From Pseudomonas sp. SORT22 (GTDB taxonomy: Bacteria > Pseudomonadota > Gammaproteobacteria > Pseudomonadales > Pseudomonadaceae), in NCBI RefSeq assembly GCF_018417635.1, contig NZ_CP071007.1, positions 4,154,501 to 4,218,500 of the forward strand: 64,000 nt of DNA. The letters are read 5' to 3'. Made by a program: the position numbers and the translations under genes. The notes under the pieces were generated by a model. That model searched no databases, was not told the origin of the DNA, and saw only the letters and a list, made by a program, of their open reading frames with translations. Shown here piece by piece: positions 50,121-60,421 of the stretch (position 1 is its first letter; every line of letters begins with the position of its first letter).

Positions 50121-51476
50121 ATGTCCGAGTCACGCAAGGCGTACATCCCTGTTGCGCCCCCACGACAGCCACTGCCCCTGTTCCAACTGTTCCTGGTGGG
50201 TCTGCAGCATGTGTTGCTGATGTACGGAGGCGCGATTGCCGTGCCGCTGATCATCGGTCAAGCCGCCGGACTTTCTCGTGAAGAAGTCGCTTTCCTGATC
50301 AATGCCGACCTGCTGGTCGCTGGTGTCGCCACCATCGTCCAGTCGTTCGGCATTGGTGCTGTCGGCATCCGCATGCCGGTGATGATGGGCGCAAGCTTTG
50401 CCGCGGTCGGCAGCATGGTGGCCATGGCCGGCATGCCCGGCGTCGGCCTGCAGGGGATTTTCGGCGCGACCATCGCCGCCGGCTTCTTCGGCATGATCAT
50501 CGCGCCGTTCATGTCCAAGGTGGTGCGCTTCTTCCCGCCCCTGGTGACCGGCACAGTCATCACCTCGATCGGCCTGTCGCTGTTCCCGGTTGCCGTCAAC
50601 TGGGCCGGCGGCGGCGCCGATGCCGCACCCTTCGGCTCCCCCGTGTACCTGATCGTCGCCGGCCTGGTGCTGGCCACCATCCTGCTGATCAACCGCTTCA
50701 TGCGTGGCTTCTGGGTCAATGTCTCGGTGCTGATCGGCATGGGCCTGGGCTACATCATTGCCGGCTCCATCGGCATGGTCGACCTCACCGGCCTGAGCGA
50801 AGCGCCCTGGGTCCAGGTCGTCACCCCGCTGCACTTCGGCATGCCGACCTTCAGCCTGGCGCCGATCCTGTCGATGTGCCTGGTGGTGGTGATCATCTTT
50901 GTCGAGTCCACCGGCATGTTCCTCGCCCTGGGCAAGGTCACCGACCGTGAAGTCACCCCGGGCATGCTGCGCCGCGGCCTGATGTGCGATGCCGGCGCAT
51001 CGTTCGTGGCCGGCTTTTTCAACACTTTCACCCACTCCTCGTTCGCCCAGAACATCGGCCTGGTGCAGATGACCGGCGTGCGTTGCCGCTACGTTACGGT
51101 AGTTGCCGGAGGTTTTCTGATCCTGCTCAGTCTGCTGCCAAAAGCGGCGTTCCTGATTGCCTCGATTCCGCCAGCAGTACTCGGCGGCGCCTCGATTGCC
51201 ATGTTCGGCATGGTCGCCGCTACCGGCATCAAGATCCTCCAGGAAGCCGACATCGCCGACCGTCGTAACCAGTTGCTGGTGGCCGTCAGCGTCGGCATGG
51301 GCCTGATCCCGGTGGTGCGCCCCGAATTCTTTGCACAGATGCCGCAGTGGATGGAACCGATCACCCATAGCGGCATTGCCATGGCCACCGTCAGCGCGTT
51401 GATCCTCAACCTGCTGTTCAACATCCTCGGTGGCGCCGAGCGCGCTGCCCACAACGATACCGCCCACCAGCACTGA
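50121..51476 (+). CDS. NCS2 nucleobase permease (urate/xanthine type)
   Basis: 451 residues, about 14 membrane segments, NAT/NCS2 family. The family signature QNxGxxxxT is seen as AQNIGLVQMTG, and ESTG precedes it. Place between puuD and tsx suggests urate or xanthine import, similar to UacT; the exact substrate is inferred. ATG 50121 follows GAGGTG; the upstream extension lies in a repeat and is rejected. Confidence 0.92.
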   Translation: MSESRKAYIPVAPPRQPLPLFQLFLVGLQHVLLMYGGAIAVPLIIGQAAGLSREEVAFLINADLLVAGVATIVQSFGIGAVGIRMPVMMGASFAAVGSMVAMAGMPGVGLQGIFGATIAAGFFGMIIAPFMSKVVRFFPPLVTGTVITSIGLSLFPVAVNWAGGGADAAPFGSPVYLIVAGLVLATILLINRFMRGFWVNVSVLIGMGLGYIIAGSIGMVDLTGLSEAPWVQVVTPLHFGMPTFSLAPILSMCLVVVIIFVESTGMFLALGKVTDREVTPGMLRRGLMCDAGASFVAGFFNTFTHSSFAQNIGLVQMTGVRCRYVTVVAGGFLILLSLLPKAAFLIASIPPAVLGGASIAMFGMVAATGIKILQEADIADRRNQLLVAVSVGMGLIPVVRPEFFAQMPQWMEPITHSGIAMATVSALILNLLFNILGGAERAAHNDTAHQH

Positions 51477-51609
51477 GCCTTTGGGCGGCGCTTGCCGCCC
51501 GGCGTCACCCGAGCAACATGCAAGGCCGTCGACCCGTGGGAGCGGGTCGGCCGGGGCGCTTCGCGCCAAAAAACCGAAAACCAACAATAACAAAGCCGGG
51601 AATCACAAC

Positions 51610-52395
51610 ATGAAAGGCATCACCACTTCCCTCCTGCTGGGTAGCAGTCTGCTGGCCACCTTGCCAGCCGCCGCAGGGGACTTGCTGCTCTGGCACACCA
51701 ACAGCCTCACCTACCTCTACGGCAAGGACTTCCAGGTCAACCCGGCGATCCAGCAGACGCTGACCTTCGAACACGCCAACAAGTGGAAGTACGGCGACAC
51801 TTTCCTGTTCATCGACAAGATCTTCTACAACGGCGGTACCGACCGCAACAAAGGCAGCAACACCTACTACGGTGAGTTCAGCCCGCGGCTGTCGCTAGGC
51901 AAGATCTTCGATCGCAAATTCGAGTTCGGTCCGATCAAGGACGTACTGATCGCCATGACCTACGAGTCGGGCGAAGGCGACAACGAGGCCTACCTGATCG
52001 GCCCCGGCTTTGACCTGGCGATTCCCGGCTTCAACTACTTCACCCTCAACATCATGCAGCGCAACACCGAAGGCAGCCGCCCAGGTGATCGTGTCTGGCA
52101 GATTACCCCAACCTTTTCCTACACCATCCCCGTGGGCAAGTCCGACGTGCTGATCGATGGCTACATGGACTGGGTGGTGGACAACGATCAAACCCGGCGC
52201 GGCACCTACCACGCCAACCTGCAGTTCAACCCGCAGGTCAAATACGACCTGGGCAAGGCCCTGAACCTGGGCGCCAAGCAGTTGTACGTAGGTATCGAAT
52301 ACAGCTACTGGAAAGACAAATACGGTATCGAGAACAGTGGGAAGCTCGACACCAACCAGAGCGTTACCAGCGCCCTGGTTAAGGTTCACTTCTAA
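51610..52395 (+). CDS. Tsx-like nucleoside-specific outer membrane channel (copy 1)
   Basis: 261 residues. Signal peptide (about 1-21) then a 12-strand-type barrel beginning GDLLLWHTNSLTYLYG and ending in Phe (VKVHF), as outer membrane proteins do. It probably admits nucleosides. A paralogue of the same length follows 361 bases downstream with about three quarters of residues shared by eye. Confidence 0.92.
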   Translation: MKGITTSLLLGSSLLATLPAAAGDLLLWHTNSLTYLYGKDFQVNPAIQQTLTFEHANKWKYGDTFLFIDKIFYNGGTDRNKGSNTYYGEFSPRLSLGKIFDRKFEFGPIKDVLIAMTYESGEGDNEAYLIGPGFDLAIPGFNYFTLNIMQRNTEGSRPGDRVWQITPTFSYTIPVGKSDVLIDGYMDWVVDNDQTRRGTYHANLQFNPQVKYDLGKALNLGAKQLYVGIEYSYWKDKYGIENSGKLDTNQSVTSALVKVHF

Positions 52396-52756
52396 AAGCT
52401 GACCAAACGCACAGTTTTTGCCACACCTGCTCCAGGACGGAGCACTTGAGGACCGGCGCGCAAGCCAGTAATCTGCGCGCCCCCTCGCTCAGGGCAGGAC
52501 GGATCCTGTCTGCGTTTGCTGACCGCTCAGTCAATGAATTCGGGCGGTTGGCAAGCGTCACGCCATCCAGCAATACCCTTTTCATCTGTTCAGTCTGACG
52601 TCGAGCAGGATTGTTGAGCCAGCCCCAAAAAGTTGGCCCAGCTCTTGCCAAACAGCTGTGGCCAATCGAAAAAAACTGACTCAGAAGACAAGTAATTACC
52701 CAAAAGGTGCCACACCAGAGCACCGACACAGAATCAATCAAGGGAGCAACTACGCG
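52396..52756 (+). promoter_or_regulatory. Gap between the two tsx-like genes with sigma-54-like promoter
   Basis: 361 bases without a gene. A hairpin GGCGCGCA/TGCGCGCC lies at 52455-52481, without a T run. TTGGCCCAGCTCTTGC at 52633-52648 has the sigma-54 spacing (GG, ten bases, GC) and fits most of the TGGCACG-N4-TTGC consensus. It is about 110 bases before the second tsx-like start. No enhancer site was recognised, so the promoter is tentative. Confidence 0.4.
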
Positions 52757-53545
52757 ATGCGTATTACCAACAGCCTGATCCTCGCCAGCGGCCTGCTGGC
52801 GGCCAGCACCGGCGCCAGCGCCGGTGACCTGCTGCAATGGCAGAACAACAGCCTGACCTACCTGTGGGGCAAGAACTTCGCCGTCAACCCGTCGATCCAG
52901 CAGACCGTGACCTTCGAGCACGCCGATGCCTGGAAGTACGGCGACAACTTCATCTTCGTCGACAAGATCTTCTACAACGGCGACAAGGACTTCAACAACG
53001 GCCCCAACACCTACTACGGCGAGATCAGCCCGCGCCTGTCCTTCGGCAAGATCTTCGACCAGAAGCTGGCCTTCGGCCCGGTCAAGGACGTGCTGCTGGC
53101 CATGACCTACGAGTTTGGCGAAGGTGACACCGAGTCCTACCTGATCGGCCCGGGTTTCGACCTGGACATCCCGGGCTTTGATTACTTCCAGCTGAACTTC
53201 TACCAGCGCCACACCGAAGGCAGCCGCGCCGGTGACAACGTCTGGCAGATCACCCCGGTATGGTCCTACACCATTCCCGTGGGCAAGTCCGACATCCTCA
53301 TCGATGGTTTCATGGACTGGGTCGTCGACAACGATGCCACCAGCCGCCGTGGTACCTACCACGCCAACCTGCACTTCAACCCGCAGGTCAAATACGACCT
53401 GGGCAAGGCGCTGAACTGGGGCGAGAAGCAGTTGTATGTCGGTTTCGAATACGACTACTGGAAGAACAAATACGGCATCAAGGACAGCGATGCCTTTGAT
53501 ACCGATCAGAACACGGCCAGCTTCCTGGTCAAAGCGCACTTCTGA
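52757..53545 (+). CDS. Tsx-like nucleoside-specific outer membrane channel (copy 2)
   Basis: 262 residues with signal peptide (about 1-22, ASTGASA) and a Tsx-type barrel (GDLLQWQNNSLTYLWG start, VKAHF end). Paralogue of the preceding gene; loops differ more than the strands. ATG 52757 is the start that yields the signal peptide. It has its own leader and terminator, so it can be expressed apart from copy 1. Confidence 0.92.
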   Translation: MRITNSLILASGLLAASTGASAGDLLQWQNNSLTYLWGKNFAVNPSIQQTVTFEHADAWKYGDNFIFVDKIFYNGDKDFNNGPNTYYGEISPRLSFGKIFDQKLAFGPVKDVLLAMTYEFGEGDTESYLIGPGFDLDIPGFDYFQLNFYQRHTEGSRAGDNVWQITPVWSYTIPVGKSDILIDGFMDWVVDNDATSRRGTYHANLHFNPQVKYDLGKALNWGEKQLYVGFEYDYWKNKYGIKDSDAFDTDQNTASFLVKAHF

Positions 53546-53559
53546 TCTGCACGAATACA

Positions 53560-53592
53560 AAGTTGCGCCCTGCATGGGCGCAACTTTTATAA
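53560..53592 (+). terminator. Terminator of the second tsx-like gene
   Basis: Perfect 11-bp stem AAGTTGCGCCC / GGGCGCAACTT with a 5-base loop and a following TTTT, starting 15 bases after the stop. Confidence 0.9.
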
Positions 53593-53649
53593 GCAAGTCA
53601 AACTTCGGAAATCTCTTACATCAACTAAGGTGTTTTCCTACAAACGAAT

Positions 53650-53967
53650 TCAACCGATACTCGCGCGCCGCAGATTCAGACGCAGATACAAACCAGCAGC
53701 CGCAAGCCCCGGTGCAATTACCCCAAAAACCAACAGACTGAATAACACCGCCCGGTGATCGATCAGGCGCAGTACATCTGCCAACAGGATTCCCAGGCAG
53801 ACCAGCACGCCCAGCCCAGCCACGCCCAGGCAACTGCCCGGCACAGTAGCAAAGCGACGCCTGCGCGCGCAAAGCAAAACCATGACGCACAGGCTGGTCC
53901 AGGCCAATGCAGTGGCCATGTACAAGCCCAGGTGAAAGACATCGTAGGTCAATGTTCTGAAGGGCAT
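53650..53967 (-). CDS. Small membrane protein of unknown function
   Basis: 105 residues with three likely membrane helices (about 12-34, 44-64, 74-95) separated by Arg-rich turns. AAGGAG lies 7 bases before ATG 53967, which decides the frame; another ATG four bases upstream opens a different, non-hydrophobic frame. No family recognised. Confidence 0.65.
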   Translation of the reverse strand: MPFRTLTYDVFHLGLYMATALAWTSLCVMVLLCARRRRFATVPGSCLGVAGLGVLVCLGILLADVLRLIDHRAVLFSLLVFGVIAPGLAAAGLYLRLNLRRASIG

Positions 53968-54153
53968 TCATGGGCTCCTTATTTAGTTATCAGGGGCGAT
54001 TATCATTAGCGCCTCGTGCGCATCCTTGCGGCATGAAAGAACCATCACTATAAACTACAGACAAACTTCTTCACTGCATTTATTTGACAATTTTTTCTCA
54101 TTTCAAGCGTTAGTTTGCCGCCCCACTTCCCCTGCAATAACAAGGCAAACGCC

Positions 54154-56100
54154 ATGCACGCTACACGCTCAGCGCCGGTGCGCTATCTACTGCTATTAAC
54201 GTCGTTGTGGTTGGTTATTTTCTTACTGACAAGAAGCGCCCTGTACTTCACTCACCTGAGTGAAGCCGGGGGGCATTTTTTCTCGATCTTTACCACCGGC
54301 CTGGTCTATGACCTGGGCTTTCTGATTTATGCCGCCCTGCCCCTGGCCGTCTACCTGCTGCTGTGCCCGGCGCCGCTATGGCGGTTGCGGGCGCATCGCG
54401 GGTTGCTGCGAGTGGTGATGTTCGCCAGCGTATTCATCATGTTGTTCGTCGCCGTTGCCGAATGGCTGTTCTGGGACGAGTTCGGCGTGCGCTTCAACTT
54501 TATCGCCGTGGACTACCTGGTGTACTCCGATGAGGTACTGAACAACATCCTCGAGTCCTACCCCATCGGCCTGATTCTCAGCGTACTGGCACTGGTCGCG
54601 TTGGTAGTGACCCTGGCAATTGCCAAACCGCTGCGCCAGGCCCTGGATGCACCTTTGCCCAGTTGGCGTAAACGCCTTGCCAACCTTGCTGGCCTGGCAC
54701 TGCTGGTTGGCTGTTGCGCGCTGTTGATCAACCAGGACATGCCTCGCGGCCAGGGTGGCAATGCTTACGCCCGCGAACTGGCAAGCAACGGGCCGTACCA
54801 GTTCTTTGCCGCGTTTCGCAACAACGAACTGGACTATTCACAGTTCTACGGCAGCCTCAGCGAAAGCGAATCCACCCAGTTGATCCGCGCCGAACTGCAA
54901 GAACCCAATGCACGCTTCGTCGATCAGGAACCCATGGGCATTCGCCGGGAAATTACTGCCTCGGGCAGCCCGCGCACGCCGAATATCGTCCTGGTTACCA
55001 TCGAGAGCCTGAGCGCCAAGTACCTGGGCAGCAACGGCGATACTCGCAACCTTACCCCCAACCTCGACGCACTGCGCAAGCAGAGCCTGTACTTCAACAA
55101 CTTCTATGCCACCGGCACGCGCACCGACCGCGGTCTGGAGGCGATCACCCTGTCGATGCCGCCAACGCCCGGGCGTTCGATCGTCAAGCGCATCGGCCGT
55201 GAAAGCGGCTTCGCCAGCCTTGGCCAGCAACTGGCCGAAGTCGGCTATGACAGCGTGTTCGTCTACGGCGGGCGCGGCTATTTCGACAACATGAACGCGT
55301 TTTTCAGCGGCAACGGCTACCGGGTCGTCGACCAGAGCAGCGTTGCCGAAGCCGACATCAGCTTCAAGAATGCCTGGGGCATGTCCGATGAAGACCTGTA
55401 CACCCAAGCGCTAAAACTGGCGGACGCCGACCACGACAACCAGGTGCCGTTCTTCCTGCAACTGATGACCACCTCCAACCATCGTCCCTACACCTACCCC
55501 GATGGCCGTATCGATATTCCATCAGGCAATGGCCGCGACGGCGCGGTGAAGTACACCGACCATGCCATCGGGCGCTTTTTGCAACAGGCCCGCAGCAAAC
55601 CCTGGTTCGACAACACCCTGTTCATCTTTGTCGCCGATCACACGGCGGGCAGCGCCGGCAAGGAGGACCTGCCGGTCAGCAACTATCAGATCCCGCTGTT
55701 CATCTACGCCCCGAAGCTGATCGAAGCGCGCGAGGAGTCAAAACTGGCCAGCCAGATCGACCTCGCACCGACCCTGCTGGGCCTGTTGAACATGAGCTAC
55801 ACCTCGACCTTCTTCGGTCGCGACCTGATGCTCGATGACCGCCTGCCACCGCGGGTGCTGATCGGCAACTACCAGCACCTGGGCCTGTTCAACGGCCAGG
55901 ACCTGGCCATCCTCAGCCCGCGTGACGGCTTGCGCCGCCACAACCAGGCGCTGGGTGAAAGCCAGGAAGTGAACAGCAGCACCAGTGACCCGTTGATCCA
56001 GCGCGCAATCGCCTACTACCAGGTCGCCAGCTACGGCTTCACCCACCACCTGCTCGACTGGCTGCCCGCAGCCAACGAGCGCACAGCACTGAAGAACTGA
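54154..56100 (+). CDS. LTA synthase-like membrane sulfatase family protein
   Basis: 648 residues. Four or five N-terminal membrane helices (to about 195) are followed by an alkaline-phosphatase/sulfatase-fold periplasmic domain (about 277-575). Metal and nucleophile sites resemble LtaS: E284 in VTIESLS, the nucleophile probably T324 in GTRTDRGLEA, and D495-H496 in VADHTAG. Such proteins in Gram-negatives transfer phosphoglycerol or phosphoethanolamine groups to envelope glycans or lipids; the exact acceptor is unknown. ATG 54154 is preferred over an in-frame TTG at 54115. Confidence 0.88.
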   Translation: MHATRSAPVRYLLLLTSLWLVIFLLTRSALYFTHLSEAGGHFFSIFTTGLVYDLGFLIYAALPLAVYLLLCPAPLWRLRAHRGLLRVVMFASVFIMLFVAVAEWLFWDEFGVRFNFIAVDYLVYSDEVLNNILESYPIGLILSVLALVALVVTLAIAKPLRQALDAPLPSWRKRLANLAGLALLVGCCALLINQDMPRGQGGNAYARELASNGPYQFFAAFRNNELDYSQFYGSLSESESTQLIRAELQEPNARFVDQEPMGIRREITASGSPRTPNIVLVTIESLSAKYLGSNGDTRNLTPNLDALRKQSLYFNNFYATGTRTDRGLEAITLSMPPTPGRSIVKRIGRESGFASLGQQLAEVGYDSVFVYGGRGYFDNMNAFFSGNGYRVVDQSSVAEADISFKNAWGMSDEDLYTQALKLADADHDNQVPFFLQLMTTSNHRPYTYPDGRIDIPSGNGRDGAVKYTDHAIGRFLQQARSKPWFDNTLFIFVADHTAGSAGKEDLPVSNYQIPLFIYAPKLIEAREESKLASQIDLAPTLLGLLNMSYTSTFFGRDLMLDDRLPPRVLIGNYQHLGLFNGQDLAILSPRDGLRRHNQALGESQEVNSSTSDPLIQRAIAYYQVASYGFTHHLLDWLPAANERTALKN

Positions 56101-56115
56101 TCGAACCTCGCGGCA

Positions 56116-57024
56116 TCAGGCTCTGGCAGCACGCCAGAGCTTGCCGATGACCGCCACCACCGCCAGTACCGCGGCGCCGGCAAGGATACCGACGCCGGCG
56201 TTGAGCAAGGCGCCGGTCAAGGCGCCGCCGCGGCCTGCGCTGAAGGCTTCAATGGCATGGTGCAGCGGCGCCACGCCGTGCACCAGAATCCCGCCACCGA
56301 CCAGAAACATCGCCGCCGTGCCGATCACCGACAGGCTTTTCATCATGTACGGCGCCGCGCGCAGGATGCCGTTGCCGATCGCCTTGGCGGCGCTGGAAGC
56401 CTTCTGGGTCAGCCACAGGCCCAGGTCATCGAGCTTGACGATGCCGGCCACCAGGCCATAAACACCGATGGTCATGACAATGGCGATGCCCGAGAGCACG
56501 ATGATCTGCTGGGTCAGCGGCGCATGGGCGACCGCGCCCAGGGTGATGGCGATGATCTCGGCCGAAAGGATGAAGTCGGTGCGCACCGCGCCCTTGATCT
56601 TGCCTTGCTCGAAGGCCACCAGGTCGACTGCTGGGTCCGCCACCGCCTCGGTCAGCGCCGCATGCTCGGCCTGGTCTTGCTCCTTGCTGTGGAGGAACTT
56701 GTGCGCGAGCTTTTCGAAGCCTTCAAAACACAGGAACGCACCGCCGACCATCAGCAGCGGCGTCACCGCCCAGGGGATGAAGGCGCTGATCAACAGCGCC
56801 GCCGGCACCAGGATCAGTTTGTTGAGGAACGAGCCCTTGGCCACCGCCCAGACCACCGGGATTTCCCGCTCGGCGCGCACGCCGGTAACCTGCTGGGCAT
56901 TGAGCGCCAGGTCGTCGCCCAGCACCCCTGCGGTCTTTTTTGCCGCGACCTTGGTCATTACCGAGACATCGTCGAGTACCGTAGCGATATCGTTGATCAA
57001 TACCAGAAGACTGCTTCCTGCCAT
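56116..57024 (-). CDS. DUF808 (YedI-like) inner membrane protein
   Basis: 302 residues with about seven membrane segments. The [38 protein letters not shown]-terminus is typical of the DUF808 family; function is unknown. ATG 57024 gives that conserved start. Convergent with the sulfatase-like gene, 15 bases apart. Confidence 0.88.
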   Translation of the reverse strand: MAGSSLLVLINDIATVLDDVSVMTKVAAKKTAGVLGDDLALNAQQVTGVRAEREIPVVWAVAKGSFLNKLILVPAALLISAFIPWAVTPLLMVGGAFLCFEGFEKLAHKFLHSKEQDQAEHAALTEAVADPAVDLVAFEQGKIKGAVRTDFILSAEIIAITLGAVAHAPLTQQIIVLSGIAIVMTIGVYGLVAGIVKLDDLGLWLTQKASSAAKAIGNGILRAAPYMMKSLSVIGTAAMFLVGGGILVHGVAPLHHAIEAFSAGRGGALTGALLNAGVGILAGAAVLAVVAVIGKLWRAARA

Positions 57025-57171
57025 GTTTGCCTGATTCCAGCGGGTTGAGAGGGCCACAGTCTAGCTCAAAGTCGCCACCTTGAGCCGCTTGCGAACCCGG
57101 TGCTACCATGCGCAACCGCCCTCCCAGGCCCGGGTGCCGCCAGCGGCCAGACACGAGGAACAGCGTCAACC

Positions 57172-57780
57172 ATGAGCAGCATTCGCGAGCGCAACAAAGA
57201 ACTGATCCTGCGCGCGGCCAGTGAAGAGTTTGCCGACAAGGGCTTCGCTGCCACCAAGACCAGCGACATCGCGGCCAAGGCCGGCCTGCCCAAGCCCAAC
57301 GTCTATTACTACTTCAAGTCCAAGGAAAACCTCTACCGCGAGGTCCTGGAAAGCATCATCGAGCCGATCATGCAGGCGTCGACACCGTTCAATGCCGACG
57401 GCGATCCCAAAGAAGTGCTGAGCGCCTACATCCGCTCCAAGGTGCGCATCTCGCGCGATCTGCCGTTCGCCTCCAAGGTGTTCGCCAGCGAGATCATGCA
57501 CGGCGCGCCGCACCTGAGCCCGAGCCAGGTCGAGCAGCTCAACGACCAGGCCCGGCACAACATCGAGTGCATCCAGGCGTGGATCGACCGCGGCCAGATC
57601 GCCCCGCTCGACCCGCACCACCTGATGTTCAGCATCTGGGCCGCGACCCAGACCTACGCCGACTTCGACTGGCAGATCTCGGTGGTCACCGGCAAGGCCA
57701 AGCTCGATGACAGCGATTATGAAGCGGCGGCGCAGACCATCATTCGTTTGGTGCTCAAGGGCTGTGAGCCGGACGCTTGA
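57172..57780 (+). CDS. TetR family regulator (RutR-like)
   Basis: 202 residues. N-terminal helix-turn-helix (TSDIAAKAGLPKPNVYYYFKSKENLY, about 31-56); the C-terminal domain with DFDWQISVVTGKAKL resembles the RutR/YcdC branch, which senses pyrimidines in E. coli. It precedes the gcl cluster, as a TetR gene does in P. aeruginosa, so it may help regulate it; no operator was identified. Confidence 0.88.
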   Translation: MSSIRERNKELILRAASEEFADKGFAATKTSDIAAKAGLPKPNVYYYFKSKENLYREVLESIIEPIMQASTPFNADGDPKEVLSAYIRSKVRISRDLPFASKVFASEIMHGAPHLSPSQVEQLNDQARHNIECIQAWIDRGQIAPLDPHHLMFSIWAATQTYADFDWQISVVTGKAKLDDSDYEAAAQTIIRLVLKGCEPDA

Positions 57781-57794
57781 TCGGTAGTGCATCC

Positions 57795-57886
57795 ATCGCG
57801 GGTCAAGTCGAGTCGTCGCACCGCCGCTCCCACAGGGTCAGGTGATTGTGGGAGCGGCGGTGCGACGACTCGACTTGACCCGCGAT
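57795..57886. repeat. Long REP pair with perfect 39-bp arms
   Basis: Arms 57795-57833 and 57848-57886 are exact reverse complements around a 14-base loop. Each arm is a REP core (ATCGCGGGTCAAG... and ...GCTCCCAC) enlarged by CGAGTCGTCGCACCGC. Only one arm of the 40025 element carries the same enlargement. It lies 14 bases after the TetR stop. Confidence 0.92.
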
Positions 57887-57891
57887 ACATT

Positions 57892-58332
57892 TTAAGCCGC
57901 TACACCGGCATCCGCCGTCAACCCCGCCTCTTCGATCGCACTGATCGCGCACTGCTCGTCGATATCCGACGTATCGCCACTGATACCGATCGCCCCCAGC
58001 ACCACGCCCTGCTGATTACGAATCAGCACCCCACCCGGCGCCGGCACCACCGGGCTTTGACCCAGGCCATTGAGCGCGGCGAAGAACGCCGGGCGCTGTT
58101 GCGCGTCCAGCGCCAGCAGGCGCGAGCCCTTGCCCAGGGCAATTGCGCCCCAGGCCTTGCCCATCGCCACTTGCGGGCGCAGCAGGCTGGCGCCGTCTTC
58201 ACGCTGCAGGGCCAGCAGGTGACCGCCGCTGTCCAGCACCGCCACGGTCAGCGGCGCGGAGGAGATCTTGCGCCCGGCCACCAGCGCAGCGTTCACCAGG
58301 CTGACAGCGACTTTCAGGGTCAAAGCGTTCAT
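57892..58332 (-). CDS. GlcG/HbpS-family protein
   Basis: 146 residues, PF03928-type fold: TLKVAVSLVNAALVAGRK start, VAVLDSGGHLLALQREDGA and the GVLGAIGISGDTSDIDEQCA end. The family binds small ligands or haem and often sits with glycolate/glyoxylate genes. Divergent from gcl; TTGTATACAA at 58413 is 81 bases upstream of its ATG. Confidence 0.9.
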   Translation of the reverse strand: MNALTLKVAVSLVNAALVAGRKISSAPLTVAVLDSGGHLLALQREDGASLLRPQVAMGKAWGAIALGKGSRLLALDAQQRPAFFAALNGLGQSPVVPAPGGVLIRNQQGVVLGAIGISGDTSDIDEQCAISAIEEAGLTADAGVAA

Positions 58333-58412
58333 GGAAAGGTCCTCTTGTTGTTAGAAGCCCGAGGGCAGGTGTAAAAATCAATAGAACAAATAGAACACAA
58401 TGGCGAATATTT

Positions 58413-58422
58413 TTGTATACAA
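58413..58422. promoter_or_regulatory. TTGTATACAA operator, glcG-like side
   Basis: Exact copy of the palindrome seen at 44125 and 46476, in the divergent gap before the GlcG-like gene. Confidence 0.7.
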
Positions 58423-58552
58423 TAATTTCGACGCGATGAACCAATTCTGACGAAACGCCATTTTTAAAGGCTTCCCGACGAAAGCGCCGATCGCCGATGA
58501 AAATGGATTGACCAGAGTCGCCTGGCGTGAATACACTCTGGTGAAAAGCCAT

Positions 58553-58562
58553 TTGTATACAA
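58553..58562. promoter_or_regulatory. TTGTATACAA operator, gcl side
   Basis: Exact copy ending 26 bases before the gcl ATG, probably over or just past the transcription start, a repressor-like place. Confidence 0.7.
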
Positions 58563-58588
58563 TTACAAAATCAAAGAGGCACAAAACC

Positions 58589-60364
<1,776 letters not shown>

Positions 60365-60374
60365 TCGCTGCGAA

Positions 60375-60407
60375 GGCCCTGCTGCCGGGTGCACAGGGCC
60401 CCTTTTT
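60375..60407 (+). terminator. Terminator-like hairpin between gcl and hyi
   Basis: GGCCCTG / CAGGGCC (60375-60381 and 60394-60400) followed by CCTTTTT, 10 bases after the gcl stop and just before the hyi ribosome binding site AAGGAG. It may attenuate expression of the distal genes. Confidence 0.6.
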
Positions 60408-60421
60408 GCAAGGAGACAACC

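Noticed and set aside
53621..53971. Overlapping 116-codon frame on the minus strand
   Set aside because: The ribosome binding site spacing and the hydrophobic helices favour the frame starting at 53967.
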